DNA of 64,000 nt from Anaeramoeba flamelloides (Eukaryota > Metamonada > Anaeramoebidae). The translations under genes and the position numbers were made by a program. The notes below the pieces were generated by a model. It was not told where the DNA came from. It searched no databases and worked only from the letters and a program-made list of their open reading frames with translations. Each line of letters opens with the position of its first letter. Position 1 is the first letter of the stretch. The stretch is from NCBI GenBank assembly GCA_027625915.1, contig JANTQA010000047.1:19654001-19718000 (forward strand). The letters run 5' to 3'. Positions 37,496-50,002 of this stretch are shown here, one piece after another.

Positions 37496-38300
37496 CGGAA
37501 TTATGTTCGAGATGTATTGTTTAAATTAATAGAATCAGATCAATTTTATCATGATTGACTTTGAACAGTTCCGAAATGGGAAAATTAAAAATATAGCAAT
37601 CTTTTAAATATAGATTATTTTTTATTATTCAAAAATCCAAAAATTATTAAAAACAAAAAAGAAAAACAAAAAAAATAATAAAAAAAAATTATTTTCAATT
37701 ATATTTTTTAAATTTAATATGAATTAAATAATAATATAATAAATCTTTTAAGTAAGAAAATGAAATAATATTTTAAAAATATTAGTTAAATTAAAAAATA
37801 ACAAAGAATTAAATATAAAATTAGACTTTATTATAATCTTCAATATTTTTAATAATTCTTTGTTTTGAATTAAAACGATTAATTTAATAATTTTTTTTTT
37901 TTTTGGAATAAAAAAAAAATAAATAAATAAAACAAATCTTCTTTGTAGACATTTGATAGAATTAATTTCAGTTCAAAATAAATTTTAAAAAATAAAATGT
38001 AAAAATTAGTCTAATTGAAAAAAAGATTTTCTTATCAAAAAATTGTAAAAAATATTTTAATAATAATTTTTCAAAAAGATCTTTTTATTCTTTTGTCATA
38101 TTCAATTTTTTTTTAATTCAGAAATATATATATATATATATATTAAAATATCAACCAAAGCAATCTTAATAAAAAGCACAATATAATGAATTGTAATACT
38201 AAATGAGAAATGATTATTCAAGTTGATATATATATATATTTATTTTTTTCAAGATTCAGTAAAAATTGATTTTTCTTCAAGAACAAATAAAAATATACGG
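37496..38300. other. AT-rich intergenic DNA
   Basis: Contains TA dinucleotide runs at 38127-38144 and 38227-38239. No gene recognised. Confidence 0.5.
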
Positions 38301-41300
38301 TTATTTAATTTCGTTAGTTGATCCAGATTTTTTTCGTATGGAAAAAATATTTTTTTTTTGTTTCAATTGAGAAATAAATTTGGTTACATTTTTATCTTTT
38401 GGAAAATTTGCTATTATAAATTGGAAAGGTGTATAATATTCCTTATTTTTTTTGATATAAGATAGTATTTTTGAATTTTGTTTATCAAAGGCTATATTAT
38501 AATATACCTGAGCTAATTTTACAAAGGGCATTCCAGGGTTTTTTTCTAAAGAAAAAACAATTTTATTTGCTTGTATGTCAAAAAACTCTTGTATTGTTTT
38601 TTTCACTAATAAATTAAATCTTAGAACAAAATGCCTTTTCACAAGCGTGTCTATTAACTTCTTTTGGTCTTTTTTCATTGAATGTATTGAATTTTTTTGA
38701 TTTTTTCTTCTTGAAGGCAGGGCTAAGACTTGCCTTCTAAACTTTTCACTTGTCGTCATTGTAAATACCTTGTTTAAATAATGCAAGCCGTTCGAGGAAT
38801 TGGTTAAATTAGTATTCAGATTATTAATATAAAGTTTTAATTCGTTTTTAACTAATATTGAAGTCAATTTGGAATTCACAATGATCATTTGGTAAAAAGT
38901 CTTCCATGCGATTTTGTTTAAATTAAAATTTTGGTGTGAGCACAATTTTGATAATTGAGAATGGAAATTTGGATCATTATAAACTTCCAATTGCACAGAA
39001 GCAACCTTTAATAAATATCTTATTGAATTCAAAATATTTTTACAAAATTCTAAATCATTTTCTAAACACTTTTCTAAAATGTAAAACAATTTCATTATTT
39101 GAAATTTGCCGATCTTAATTCTTTTCATATTGAAATTAAGATTGCCTTTGTTCTTATCATTTTCGTCTTGCTTATTTGAATTGTTATTATTCTTGCTATT
39201 TTTATTATTCATATTAATATTTTGATTATTAAGATTTTGGATGTTATTCTCATTCTTGTTGTCATTGCTAATATTCGTGTTGTCAATAATAACATTATTC
39301 GTCAAAGTTGGTTGATTATCAATCATATTTTGATTATTATTTGATTTTTCAAAATTCGTTCCAACAAATAAATTCAATTTATATAAACAACAAACCATAT
39401 TTTTAAAAAATTTACTAGTTATATTGAAAGAAGATGATTGATAATGGATAGAGATTTCCATTCTTTCAAGGATTTTGTTAAATAAATTTTCAGATAATAA
39501 ATTTAATCGATTTTTGAAGATCAGTTCTTGGTTCATTTTATTTGCAGAAAGATTAAAATAAATTTTTTCAAAATATTCAGTTAACACTTTTGTTAAAAAA
39601 TTTGGTTTAATAATTAAAGTTTTATTTTTAATTAATTTAAACTTTTTTAAACCAAAATAATCCTTTTCATATTCTTCATCTTCTGATTCGATCAAATTAA
39701 AATTTTCTTGATTTTCATCGTTGCCCTCGTTATCTACATCAGATTCATCAGTTTCATTAGATTCATTTATGTTGTTGTTGTTGTTGTTGTTATTGTTATT
39801 ATTATTATTGTTATTATCATTATCATTATTATTATTATTTTTATTTGACCTTTGAATTTGCTTTTTTTGAATTTGAAAAACATCTTCATAATAAGTATCT
39901 TTGTTCTTTTTATATTCGTTCTCTTCAACTAAATTAATTTTAAAGGAATTCATTTTTTTTTGATCTTTTTCAATTAATTTCAATTGATCCTTAAACAAAT
40001 CGCCCAGAAGAATTGAAGAATTGTGAGTATAAACATAAACAAAATAATCAACAAATTTGGAATCCAACATCTTCATCCAAATGAATTGGCAAGTTTTTTG
40101 GACATGAGAATATTTAATTCTTGTTAATTGTCTAATCTGTTCAACCAAATTTACTGAATTTGATTTTAATATTCTAAATAATTTATCATTATCAATTTTA
40201 ATAAATTGGAAAAAAATAAAAGAAAAAAAATGTGAAAATCTTTTGTTTTTTAAACTTATGCATTGGAATAGTTGCTTTTCAAGAATTATTGGTTCCTTTT
40301 TTAAAATTTTTATTAAACTAGTGTAGATAGAGTTGGTTGTTTTATCAATAAATTTTAATATTGTCCGGGATTTTACATGTAATTTATCATTTTCAATAAT
40401 TAGAGATGCTAAATTATTTAAATAATAATAAATTTGAATTCGAACACAAAATTTTTTTACTGATGATTTTTTTAAAGAATACTGTTTTTTTTTTTTTTGT
40501 TTTTTTTTTGTTTTTTTTTGTTTTGTTTTTGTTTTTTTTTGTGTTTTTTTTGAGTATTTTTTTTTAAATTCATAAAAAAATATATATAAATAATAAATTA
40601 AAATAGAAATAATTTTAGTATATTCGATTGAACAATAAAAAATAAAATAAAAAAACAAATATTTACTAATAATAAAAAATCCTCAAGTTGGTTTTCGTAG
40701 GGAAAAATTGTTTTATTTAATATAGACTGAAAATTCAATCCATATAATAATAAATAAAATTCTTTTAATTTAACTTCTTTTAAATAATAATATATTATTT
40801 GAGTGAATAGTTTTGTCGGTATTAATAAAGATATTAATAAACTAATTTTTGAATGAATTAATTTCGAATTAGATCGTTCAAGCATTAATAAAAAGAATTT
40901 TAAAATTTTTTTTATTAATTACACTTAAAAACAAATCAGAATAAGTTTCAATAGATTTATCTAGAGTTTTTTTTAATCTTCTGCCAATTTTTGATTTTAA
41001 TAATTTTTTAAATGTGTTAACAAACATGGGAATTTTTAATAATTTTTTAATACTAAAAATCGTAAATTTTGGAAATTTCCTAGATAAATATTTGACTATT
41101 TTTATTTGCTTTAAATGATATGACGGTGGATACTTTTTTGGCTGATACCATGATTTTGATTTGCTTTGCTCATATGAAATACTTTGATTTAACAATTCAA
41201 TTGTTCTTTCTTTTAAATAAATTGGTTCTTGCTTTATTCTTTTTAAATTAATGGGATTTCTTAAATCATATTCTGGTACAGGAAATTCTATTTTGTTATT

Positions 41301-42637
41301 TTCAATATTCTTTTCACAATCCATTCGTTTTTTTTCAGAAGCCTTATCTAATTTTGACCTTAATAAAGCAGAAGATGATAAGGCTGTTGATCTTTTTGAT
41401 TTATAATTGTTGCCCTATTTAAAATTTAGTTAATATATGAAAAGATAGAATGCATATTTAAATATATAGATAGATTATTATATATATATATATATATGTA
41501 TATATATAATTATATAATTATAGATATAGATATAGTAAGTTAAATTCTTGATTAAATTTCTTTTATTTATAATAAATAATTTGTTTCTTAAAAAATAATT
41601 TGATGATTACTGATATCTTTCAAAAATAAAAATCTTGCATTTTTTTTTTTTTATTTTGGGAAGAAGAAAAAGTAAAAAATGCAAAAAAGTAAAAGTAAAG
41701 GAAAAAAAAAAAAAAAAAGAATGATAATTACCTGAATGACTCCATGTAATTTGCCTAGCAGTGGCGGAGTATTTGAATTATAATTTTTTTGATTATATTT
41801 AATTTTTCGATACATTTTTCTAAAATTATTTTGGATTTTAAACTAATTAGAAAAGAAAAATATTAATAATTAAAGTAAAATTAAAAAAAAAAAAAATTAT
41901 TGCTTAAAATTACATTTTGATAATTCGAGAAAATTAAGAAGAAAAAAGAAACACTTACAATCGTATCTCTAGGCATTTCTGATTTGGGTGGTTTATTTTT
42001 TATTTTTTTATTGATAGAAAGACGAGAAATTTGTTGAAACAAACTTTCATTTGCATTCATAAAGGAATGATTTAATATCCTTTTTTTTGTTTTTTCAATT
42101 TCTTCCTTTTTTTCTTGCTTCATTTTTTTAATATGATATTCCAAAATTTTAGTATTTGATGATTGAACTCTTGTAACTCGTCTTCTTTTCTGCAGGGGAT
42201 CTGTTGGTTTTGAAATTTCTGTTGAAATATCTGGTAAAAATTTTTCTAAATTTGGTGATGTCTGTTTGTGATTATTCTTCCAAGAAAGGTGTTGGAAAAT
42301 TGAATCTTCAGTTTTTGAATTTATTAAGGCCTTTGAATTGTTTTCATTCTTCCTTATATTATATATTGTGCTTATGCTGTTTGATTTGCTTTTTTTTATT
42401 TTGTTTATTGAAGGCAACAATTTGATTTGTTTTTTCAATTGTAATGGGTGCATGGGTATTTGTTCAGTGTTCTTTGAAATGATTAAGTACCATCTTCTAT
42501 ATGCTCTTTCAAATTCTTCAAAAGTTTCGTAATAATTTGGTTTGGGTTCCTGAGGAATCAATTGACTTGACCATTGTTCATTTTCTTTTAACCATTTTTT
42601 AATATTTTGTTTATTTTGATCATTTTGATTCGTTTCT
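38301..42637 (-). CDS. Large unknown helical protein, at least four exons
   Basis: I do not recognise this protein. Exons that fit by phase are 42637-41959 (entered from an unseen upstream exon), 41842-41732, 41414-40667 and 40481-38301 (stop TAA). Introns start GTAAGT, GTAATT and GTAAAT, and each has a T-run soon after. Together they give about 1240 residues. The first exon has YYETFEEFERAYRRW near its start and many Lys/Ser-rich segments. The last 1000 residues are helical and Ile/Leu/Phe-rich, like HEAT or ARM repeats, with a poly-Asn tract (about 39770-39840) and an Asn-rich spacer (about 39170-39350). Exon 3 is 748 bases and needs one base fewer in an A8 run (40898-40905) to stay open. 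The basic, helical make-up suggests a nuclear or nucleolar scaffold, but that is a guess. Confidence 0.75.
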
Positions 42638-43249
42638 CTGTTAATGTTTTAAAAATAACAATAATAATATTAATTATTTATATTTATGAAAGAAACGTTT
42701 GTTTTGAGGATTTTTTCATATTGTTTTTGAAAAATGAAGATTGTTAATTTAAAAATGATATTGGTTGTACTTTAACAATTTAAATAAATTGAAAAAAAAA
42801 AATGTTTAAAAAATGTAGAAAATTCTGTTTTTTAGCTTTAATAGATTCTTTAAGTCTATGTTTGCAATTGGAATTCAAAGTTTTATATGTTATAATCTGT
42901 ATTTAGAGGTTGCTAAATCTCACAAATTTTTATTCAGCAAGATCTAAGAATCAAAAAAAAAATAACATATTTTTACGAAATTTTTCTAACTCATTTCTGC
43001 GATTTATGTGATTTATGTGAACTCACAAAATGAAAAAGAAGGATGGTAAAAAAACAGTTTTTTGAAGATAATTTTCCTTCTATGTCAATTTTTAAAACCC
43101 TGAGACACCTTGTTGAGAAGTTTCTCTGTTTTTTTTTTTTTTTATGTTTGGGGATTAAGTTGAGAGGGTTTTAAAAAATGACATACAATTGAAAGGATTT
43201 AAAATTTTTGATGACTAATCCTTTATTATTTTTTCATATAAATACAATT
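42638..43249. other. AT-rich DNA upstream of the unknown helical gene
   Basis: Should contain the intron and first exon of the 38301-42637 gene, but no exon could be chosen. Otherwise featureless. Confidence 0.4.
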
Positions 43250-43920
43250 CTGAGAAAAGGCACTACAATGGGTTTGGTGTTGTATGGAATCCACTAAAAT
43301 CCCCATTTCCTAAAAAATAAAGATCATTTTTTCTCAATCAACTGAGACAATATTTTTTTTTGTTTTAGCAATACAAGTACTGACTAATTTTTGCAAATTT
43401 AATTCTCAAAAGATCCTTTGAATGAAAAATTCTTCAAAACATTTTCCCACATAACCTCCAACACAATTTATCTTGATCAAACCAATTGGGTTTTCAGATA
43501 AATGATTCAAATAAAAAAAAATTTATCAAAAAAGCACCAAAAAAATCTGAAGTGTATTTGGGTATTGGGTAATGGTGGATCTGTTGTTACAAAAGCAAAT
43601 AGAGTAAATACCATCACTGAAAGAGTTGTGGTGGGCGGATTTAATTCAAGAAAAAACCCAAAAGAAACAAAAAGAGCCAAAAACAAAGACAAGATCACAA
43701 CATACTTTGTAAGGATTGTTATGATTTGTAGAGTAGACAATGTAATAATTCAACTAATTCAAATGATCAAAACTCATAGACAATGTGATCTTTTAAAGTT
43801 AGGGTTATTTATTGAGAGTGTTTGAAATGATTAGTCATTTTTTAGGGTTTGAAAATTGTGATTATTTTTCTTTTTCCTTTTCATGTTTCTTAATAAGGTG
43901 TTCGAGGTTAGTTATCCCAA
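43250..43920 (-). repeat. Dispersed repeat, family B copy 2
   Basis: Reverse-orientation partner of 2700-3330. The open frame at 43502-43825 lies inside it and is not conserved in the other copy, so it is not annotated as a gene. Confidence 0.7.
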
Positions 43921-45049
43921 AATTTTTTTGTTCATTTTTTATTTAAAAATGAATAGAAAATGTTTTTTTGATCTTAATTGGAGAATATTTTGAAGATGAT
44001 TCCTTTACATTTGATATGAGATTGGAAACAAATTGTGCCTGGGCAATTTGGTGAATTGTAAAACGTAATCGTTAAGATTAATTTTTTAATCCGACAATCG
44101 ACAATTATCTTTTGTAAAAAAATAAGAAATAAATTTATTTTCAAGTATTGTTCAAACTAAAAATTTCTTTAAAGTAAAAATGATGGATTTTTTATTTTTT
44201 ATACTTTTTACCTTTTCCAAATTTACCTTTTTAAGTTTTTGGGTTCCTTGGGTTCATTAGGTTCATTAGGTTCCTTCAGTTCGTCCTCTTTTTGTTTTTT
44301 TAGGTGCTTGGGGAAGGTAAAAGGAATAAAAAAAACATTATAAGAATTGGTATACTTGGTCATGAATAACCTAACCAAACTTGTTCATGATCAGATCTAA
44401 AATGAATCGAACTAGACTTATGCAACTGAACTGAACTGAATCCAACGAAAGCGATCTTATGCAACCAAAGTTAACCGAATTGGACTTTCCGAATTTTCTA
44501 CACAATCTGTAAAGTCTTTACTTGGACTGGGTTTTTGCTGTCGAGTTGGTATCTTATACTGGGATTTTGCGAAAACAAGATTTGGGAAACTTGCAATAAA
44601 AAAAAAAAAAAAATAAAAAAAAAAACGCAAAGCAACTGAAAAGAAAATTTCGAAAACCAATTCTTATTCTTAAAAACTCAGAACTTTATAGATTCAACCC
44701 ATCTATAAAGTTCGAAATTCAAGCTTAATAAAGTAACCAGATTTCATTTGATCTATAGTTGTTCAAATATTTAGAACTCTTTATTAAAACAAATTATGAG
44801 TGGCGATCCAAAAAAATTCGACATAAAAGGAAATAACCACCAACAACCCATTCAACAATTGGGGGTTTAAAAAAAACTTTTTAATAAAGTTTTTACTTTT
44901 TTTTTGTTTTTTTACTCTTTTTTATTTCTTTTTTTCTTGTCTTTGTTAATAAAGAAAAATTTTTCTTTTCATTTTTTAAAGAAAAGATATCCTATGTGTT
45001 ATAATCTTGCCAAAATTATAGTTAGGATAAAAAACTTTAAATACAATTT
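43921..45049. other. AT-rich intergenic DNA
   Basis: Includes a short run of GGTTCCTT-like near-repeats at 44243-44282. No gene recognised. Confidence 0.45.
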
Positions 45050-45390
45050 TAGAGTTTCAGGAAAGATATAAGTGCCGTAAATTGCCTAGTTTTTCCAAAA
45101 TTCAAAAGAATAGAGAAAAATCTTTAATTTTTATCAATTCTTTTAAATTCTGGAAAAGATAACTTAAGTTTTCTTGAGGTTTTCTGTTTTATTTGTTAAA
45201 TCTATCGATTTTCGTTAGGTTTTTTTGTGTTTTCTATTTATTTGTGAAGTGTTCTAGGTTTTTTTTACTTTTTGAAATAAAATAGAAAACCTCAAAAAAA
45301 CCTAGAACACTTCACAAATAAACAGAAAACTCAAGAAAAGCTAACGGCGGTTTTTTTTAATTTCAGAAATAAAAAATGATGGATTTTTTA
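45050..45390 (+). repeat. Dispersed repeat, family E copy 2, with strong hairpin
   Basis: Matches 32395-32720 and 57830-58190. It contains an inverted repeat (45227-45343): ATTTGTGAAGTGTTCTAGG pairs with CCTAGAACACTTCACAAAT around a loop of about 45 bases. Confidence 0.75.
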
Positions 45391-45736
45391 TTGAACATCA
45401 CAATTGCAAGTTTTAAGGGCAAACAAAGAATTTATTTAGCGAGTATTGAGCAAAATGCTGTTTTAGTTTTTTCTTCACAAATCAAGAATTCAGTAATTAA
45501 AAATCTTATTAGTCTTTTTTTCACATTTTTTCACAAATGGTTAATTTTTTATTAAATATTGTTTTTGGTGTATTCATTTTTTATCAATTTTTTTTTAATA
45601 TGTTTAACATGGTAGTATCGATCAGTAATTTTCTTATTTTAAAAATCAAATGAAAATTAAAGATGTTGAAGAAAAAAAAAAGTTATTCTCATCGAGAGGG
45701 ACATATAACAAAAAGCCTTTGGATAACAAGAATTAC

Positions 45737-47449
45737 TTACAAATCGTTATTTGCTTGTGAAAGATAATCATAGAGTGCCTTTTCTTGGTTAGCTGAAATG
45801 AAATCTGATTCCTCCATTTCTAAATGGATTTGCTGAGACGTCCAAGACGAATCGCCATAAAAAGAGGGATCTCTTTTTAGGTTTTGTTTTGAGAGGTCGC
45901 GGATTAACTTCACTTTTGAAGTGGTTTCTTCATTATTGAAATTTTGTTTCTTTTCTTTCGTAATTAAGGTTTCAGACGTTTCTTCATTATCAAACTCATC
46001 ATAGTCTTCGCCGTCATTTGTTATTAAGTCCCAATCTGTATCTTCTGTATGAAAGTTTTTCTGTTTTGTTTTTGGTTGTTAATAAATTGTTTGTTGGTTT
46101 GAATAGTTTTTAGTTTTGGGTTTGGTGCAAAAGAAGATCATTTAATTTAGGTTATTAGTATGTTGGGGATAGATTTTTTAGCAGAAATTAAAAATGAATT
46201 TCGAAAAATCTCTGAACAGAAATAGGTTTTTCTTTGTTTGTTTTTGTTTTGTCTGAATTTTATTTTGTTTTGTTTTTTTGTTAGATTCGTTTTAAAAATG
46301 TGCGAACAAAAAAGTTTTCAAAAGTGTCTATAAAACTATTGGGAAATGTAAAAAGATCTATTTGCAGAATTGTTTTTAGAACTTTTTTTTGACACACTTT
46401 TTTTTGAACGACTTTAGTTTGTTCGAGAATTAAAAGAAATAAAAAAAACGAAATTACGTTTGGAATGTTCATTATTGGTCTTGAATAGTCAGTCCCAATT
46501 ATATCTGGTAATTGTAAATACCCCATTTTATTTTCGACCATTTGACCCCACTTTAGTGCACTAATTTCAAACTAGTAATTGTTTTGTAACACAAAAAAGA
46601 AAAAGAGAGTTTTGAAAGGTAATTTGGTAAATTAACAAGATCAACAAATCGTAAAGATCCAAAACAAAAGCACAGTTTCAAAAAATCAATTTTAAAGAGA
46701 TGGCTCTCACTTTTTAAAAAAAGAGAATTATCGAAGAAGAAAAAAAAAAAAAAAAAAAAAAAAAACGTTACATCTTTATAATTCTTAAAGGAATCGGGAT
46801 TTGGAAACGGTGGTAACTTGGTAGGTTTAATGGTTGAGTATTGTTTCAGAGGATCAATTTTGTGCTTGTCTTTTTTCAGATCCTTTTCTTGATTCCCATT
46901 TAACGAAAAATACGTTTTTTGTTTTTGGATTGGTAAATAATATTTGTCAAACAACTTGCCATTTGTTCCAAGGTAAAAAGGAAAATGGATATTTTGAGAA
47001 AGCTCCTTTGGACTTGGTGGGATTTTATTAATCGTTATTGGTGGTCCTAAATAAGATCCTTCTGTGAGGTTTGGTAAGAAATTTAAATGAATTTTTTTTT
47101 TTTTATTTTTTTTTATTTTTTTTGGTAAAAATTTTAATTGAGTTTTGTGGTGTTAATTTTTATTAACTCGGAAAATTGTTGGTTGTGTTTGAAAAAATTT
47201 GGATTTTTTTTTGAATTGTGTTTTGAAATTTAATTTTAACGAGGTAAAAATTAATCCAATTAAAAAATAATAAAGATCCTTACTAATTCCTTTATATTGT
47301 TTATAAACTGGTTTGTAACTCCCAATTTTTGTTTTTGGTTTGTTAATTTTCTTTTTGCGAAAGGGTGATTGTAATAATTCGACTTGTTGATTGTTTTTTG
47401 AATCGGAATTATTCTTTTTGCTCTTATTCTTTTTCTTTTTATGAGTCAT
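45737..47449 (-). CDS. Unknown protein, four exons
   Basis: I do not recognise this protein. ATG at 47447-47449. Exon 1 is 47449-47284 (basic, MTHKKKKNKSKKN...). Exon 2 ends at 46772 and begins near 47050-47060. Exon 3 is 46571-46458 and exon 4 is 46060-45737 (TAA). Introns 2 and 3 start GTAACG and GTAATT, have T-runs after the donor, and join in phase. The exon 1-2 join is unsettled: in-frame joining needs one G fewer in the GGG at 47040-47042, or an acceptor I did not see. Exons 2-3 are Pro/Tyr-rich (PFYLGTNGKLFDKYYLP; KMGYLQLPDIIGTDYSRP). Exon 4 has an acidic patch (DWDLITNDGEDYDEFDNEE) and ends in QANNDL. Its stop overlaps a good donor (GTAAGTAATT), so a further exon is possible. Total is about 315 residues. 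Confidence 0.7.
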
Positions 47450-49300
47450 TTATTACAGCAAAATTTTGAGGTGTAGCTTCCTTTAGAAAACTAAAGTGAA
47501 AGACAAAAGTCCAATTTGTTTTTGGATGAAAGTTTGGTTAATTTTTAGTGCTTAAAAACCTTGAATGAAAAAATGAGAAAAATAAAAAGTGGCTGTTATG
47601 TAAAAAAATAAAATGAAGAAATTGGAATATTTAAGAATTTTGAACAAAAATTTGTCTGAATTTTATGAAAGGGATAAAAATATAGACACTACTCAATTCC
47701 AAAAACTGTTATTCAAGATTATTAAAATTTATTTTTATCCTATTCAAAGTTAAAAAAGTTTTTGACATTTTTTGCTTGAATTTTGATGTTTGCCATTTCG
47801 AAAAAAATGGAAACTCTAAATTTGAATTGGAGTACTTAATTGAAGAAGAAAAGGAAAAGTGAGATCTACAAATTAACGAAAAAATAAAAGATAAAAAAAA
47901 AAATGAGGACTCAAAACACTTAAAAAGTTTTTTAAATACCACCTTTTGGTAAGGGTTTTTATTTGTTTGATATTGAAAATTTGCTCGAAAAATTAGACAA
48001 TTTTTAAGATCCATAATATAACTTATTACATGCAGTTAAAATAGTTGATCTGGTTTGTAATTGTTGATTTGAGAGATAACAATATAACAGACTATTATTT
48101 GAAGCTAATTAGTATCTTTTTTGAATTGATTTTACTTTTCGTTTTCAGTTCGGTTTACTATGAAAAAGTATTTGACTATTTTTTTGTTGTTACACTTTTT
48201 TTTTACAAAACCTATGAAAACCTTTATTAGATTATTTGAAAATTTTGTTTTTCGAATGGTTCCCACCAAAAACAATGGTTGTTGTTGTTTCAAGATTTAT
48301 AAAGTAATTGAAAGAAATACATTTTTTTAAGAATGAAAAAGAAAATCAATTTTTCTCTCATCTAACGAGATCTTATAGTAGAATCTATCAAATTCCGATA
48401 TTTAAACTATATCATGGATTAGATAGACAAGAGGTTCTTTTTGACTTTCTGGTAATTGGAATTGGTCTCAAGAAATGTGAATAACAAATAGTACAAAAGT
48501 TTCATATTAACTTCTCACTTTTTTTTTTCTTTTCTGAATTGATTTTCCAAGAAACAAAGTGTACTAAGTGGTTGATCTTTTTTGAACAGATCCTTTTTTA
48601 TTATTCACACTTGTTTTTTCTAAGAGAGAAAAAATCTCTAAGAAAGAAACAAGCTGATTGAAAAAAGAAAACCCACAACAAGTCATTTGATTAAAATTTC
48701 AGAGGAGAGAACACTATTTTGTAATTTATCAGTTCACTGAACCTTACTCAAAAACCAATAATCAAAGAATTATTTTAAAAACACACAACAAGAACTGATA
48801 ATTATTTTTATTTGAAATTTATATCAAAATAACAACCCCTTCAGCCTTCGTTGAAAATTACAAACCACAGTTATTTTTCCCCAAAAACAACTTAATATAT
48901 GAGTGTTTGATTTTGAATGATTACATTGACTTTAAAGTTTGGTTAAACTCACTTAAATAATGAAACAAATCTGTATTAAATTATTTAAAAGTTCAGTAAA
49001 AGGTAATAAATATTCTTTTGATTAAAAAACAAGAAACTCTTACCTTACTTGGAACCAATTTAAAAAGAAACACATTCACCAAATTAAAAGGTGCTATTTT
49101 TACAAACACAAGTTTGAATCTTGAAGAGACTTTCGAAAAATGAAAACAAATAATTTTTCAAAGATTGTGAGAAACTAAATACCCAAACAATAAATTGTAT
49201 TAAACATCTAGGACTTTTTTGTTAGGAAAAAACACCATTCTGAGTTCTAAAGAAATCATTTTTTTAGCTTTTATTCCTTTATAAAAATAATACGTAAAAA

Positions 49301-49332
<32 letters not shown>

Positions 49333-49403
49333 CTTTGATAAACCCTCCCAACCAATTTACCAATTACCTTAAATTTTTTTTTAATTTTTTTTAATTTAGT
49401 ACC
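47450..49403. other. Intergenic DNA
   Basis: A segment near 48040-48190 resembles 60720-60840 (both contain TTGATTTTACTTTTCGTTTT). A 29-base T-run (49304-49332) lies about 70 bases before the next start codon. No gene was accepted. Confidence 0.45.
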
Positions 49404-50002
49404 ATGCAATTTGTTCAACAAGCACAAACTGACATTAAAAATTTAATTCCACACTTACAAAAGATCCAGATCCTCAATGTAATATTCTTACTTTTCAAAA
49501 TTTTTTTTTTTCTTTTTATATTTTTTTCTTTGTTTTTTAAAAATTTTTGATTTTTTTTAATTTTTTCTTGTTTTTGTTTTCTCAATCCAAAACCGAATTG
49601 TATAAACACCTTATCTTTTAGGCAAAACCATTGGTTCGTAAAGCACCAATCAAAGTTAAGGCAACACTTGCAATCTTTTTAGTTCTTCTTCTTTCCACAG
49701 TTCTTAGCTACATCATGGACACAACAATCTTCATTTTTAGTAGTGCACTATTCCTTTTTTATTTTGACGAAGTTGAAGGTCCTTTAAAAGACAAGATCGA
49801 AGAATTACAAAAAGAAAAAATTTGGATCAAATACGCCTCATATATCTTATTTTTATTCCCAATGATCCTTCTTAAATCAACAAAAAACTGGATGGGTTAT
49901 GTTGGCTCTGGTGCAGCTTGTGCTTCTTTACTTTACACCACAGGTTGGAGACTATATGCTTATTTTGGTGACAAACTTGAAACTCTTACAAAGGCCAAAT
50001 AA
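49404..50002 (+). CDS. Small multi-pass membrane protein, two exons
   Basis: Exon 1 is 49404-49478 (25 codons) and exon 2 is 49622-50002, joined in phase 0 across a 143-base intron (GTAATA...TTTTAG). The product is 151 residues. An amphipathic start (MQFVQQAQTDIKNLIPHLQ) and a basic stretch lead into hydrophobic segments at about 40-75 (ATLAIFLVLLLSTVLSYIMD and TTIFIFSSALFLFYF), then a charged helix and two more at about 97-137. The C-terminus ends in TKAK. The paired hairpin-like segments and short length give a weak likeness to REEP/Yop1 ER-shaping proteins, but no diagnostic motif is present, so function is unassigned. Exon assignment is strong. Confidence 0.85.

Noticed and set aside
43502-43825. 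Plus-strand open frame of 107 codons
   Set aside because: Lies inside a dispersed repeat and is not kept open in the other copy near 2.7-3.3 kb.
47709-48014. Minus-strand open frame of 101 codons starting with ATG
   Set aside because: Composition is like translated AT-rich intergenic DNA (Phe/Ser/Lys runs), with no phase-compatible neighbour exon.
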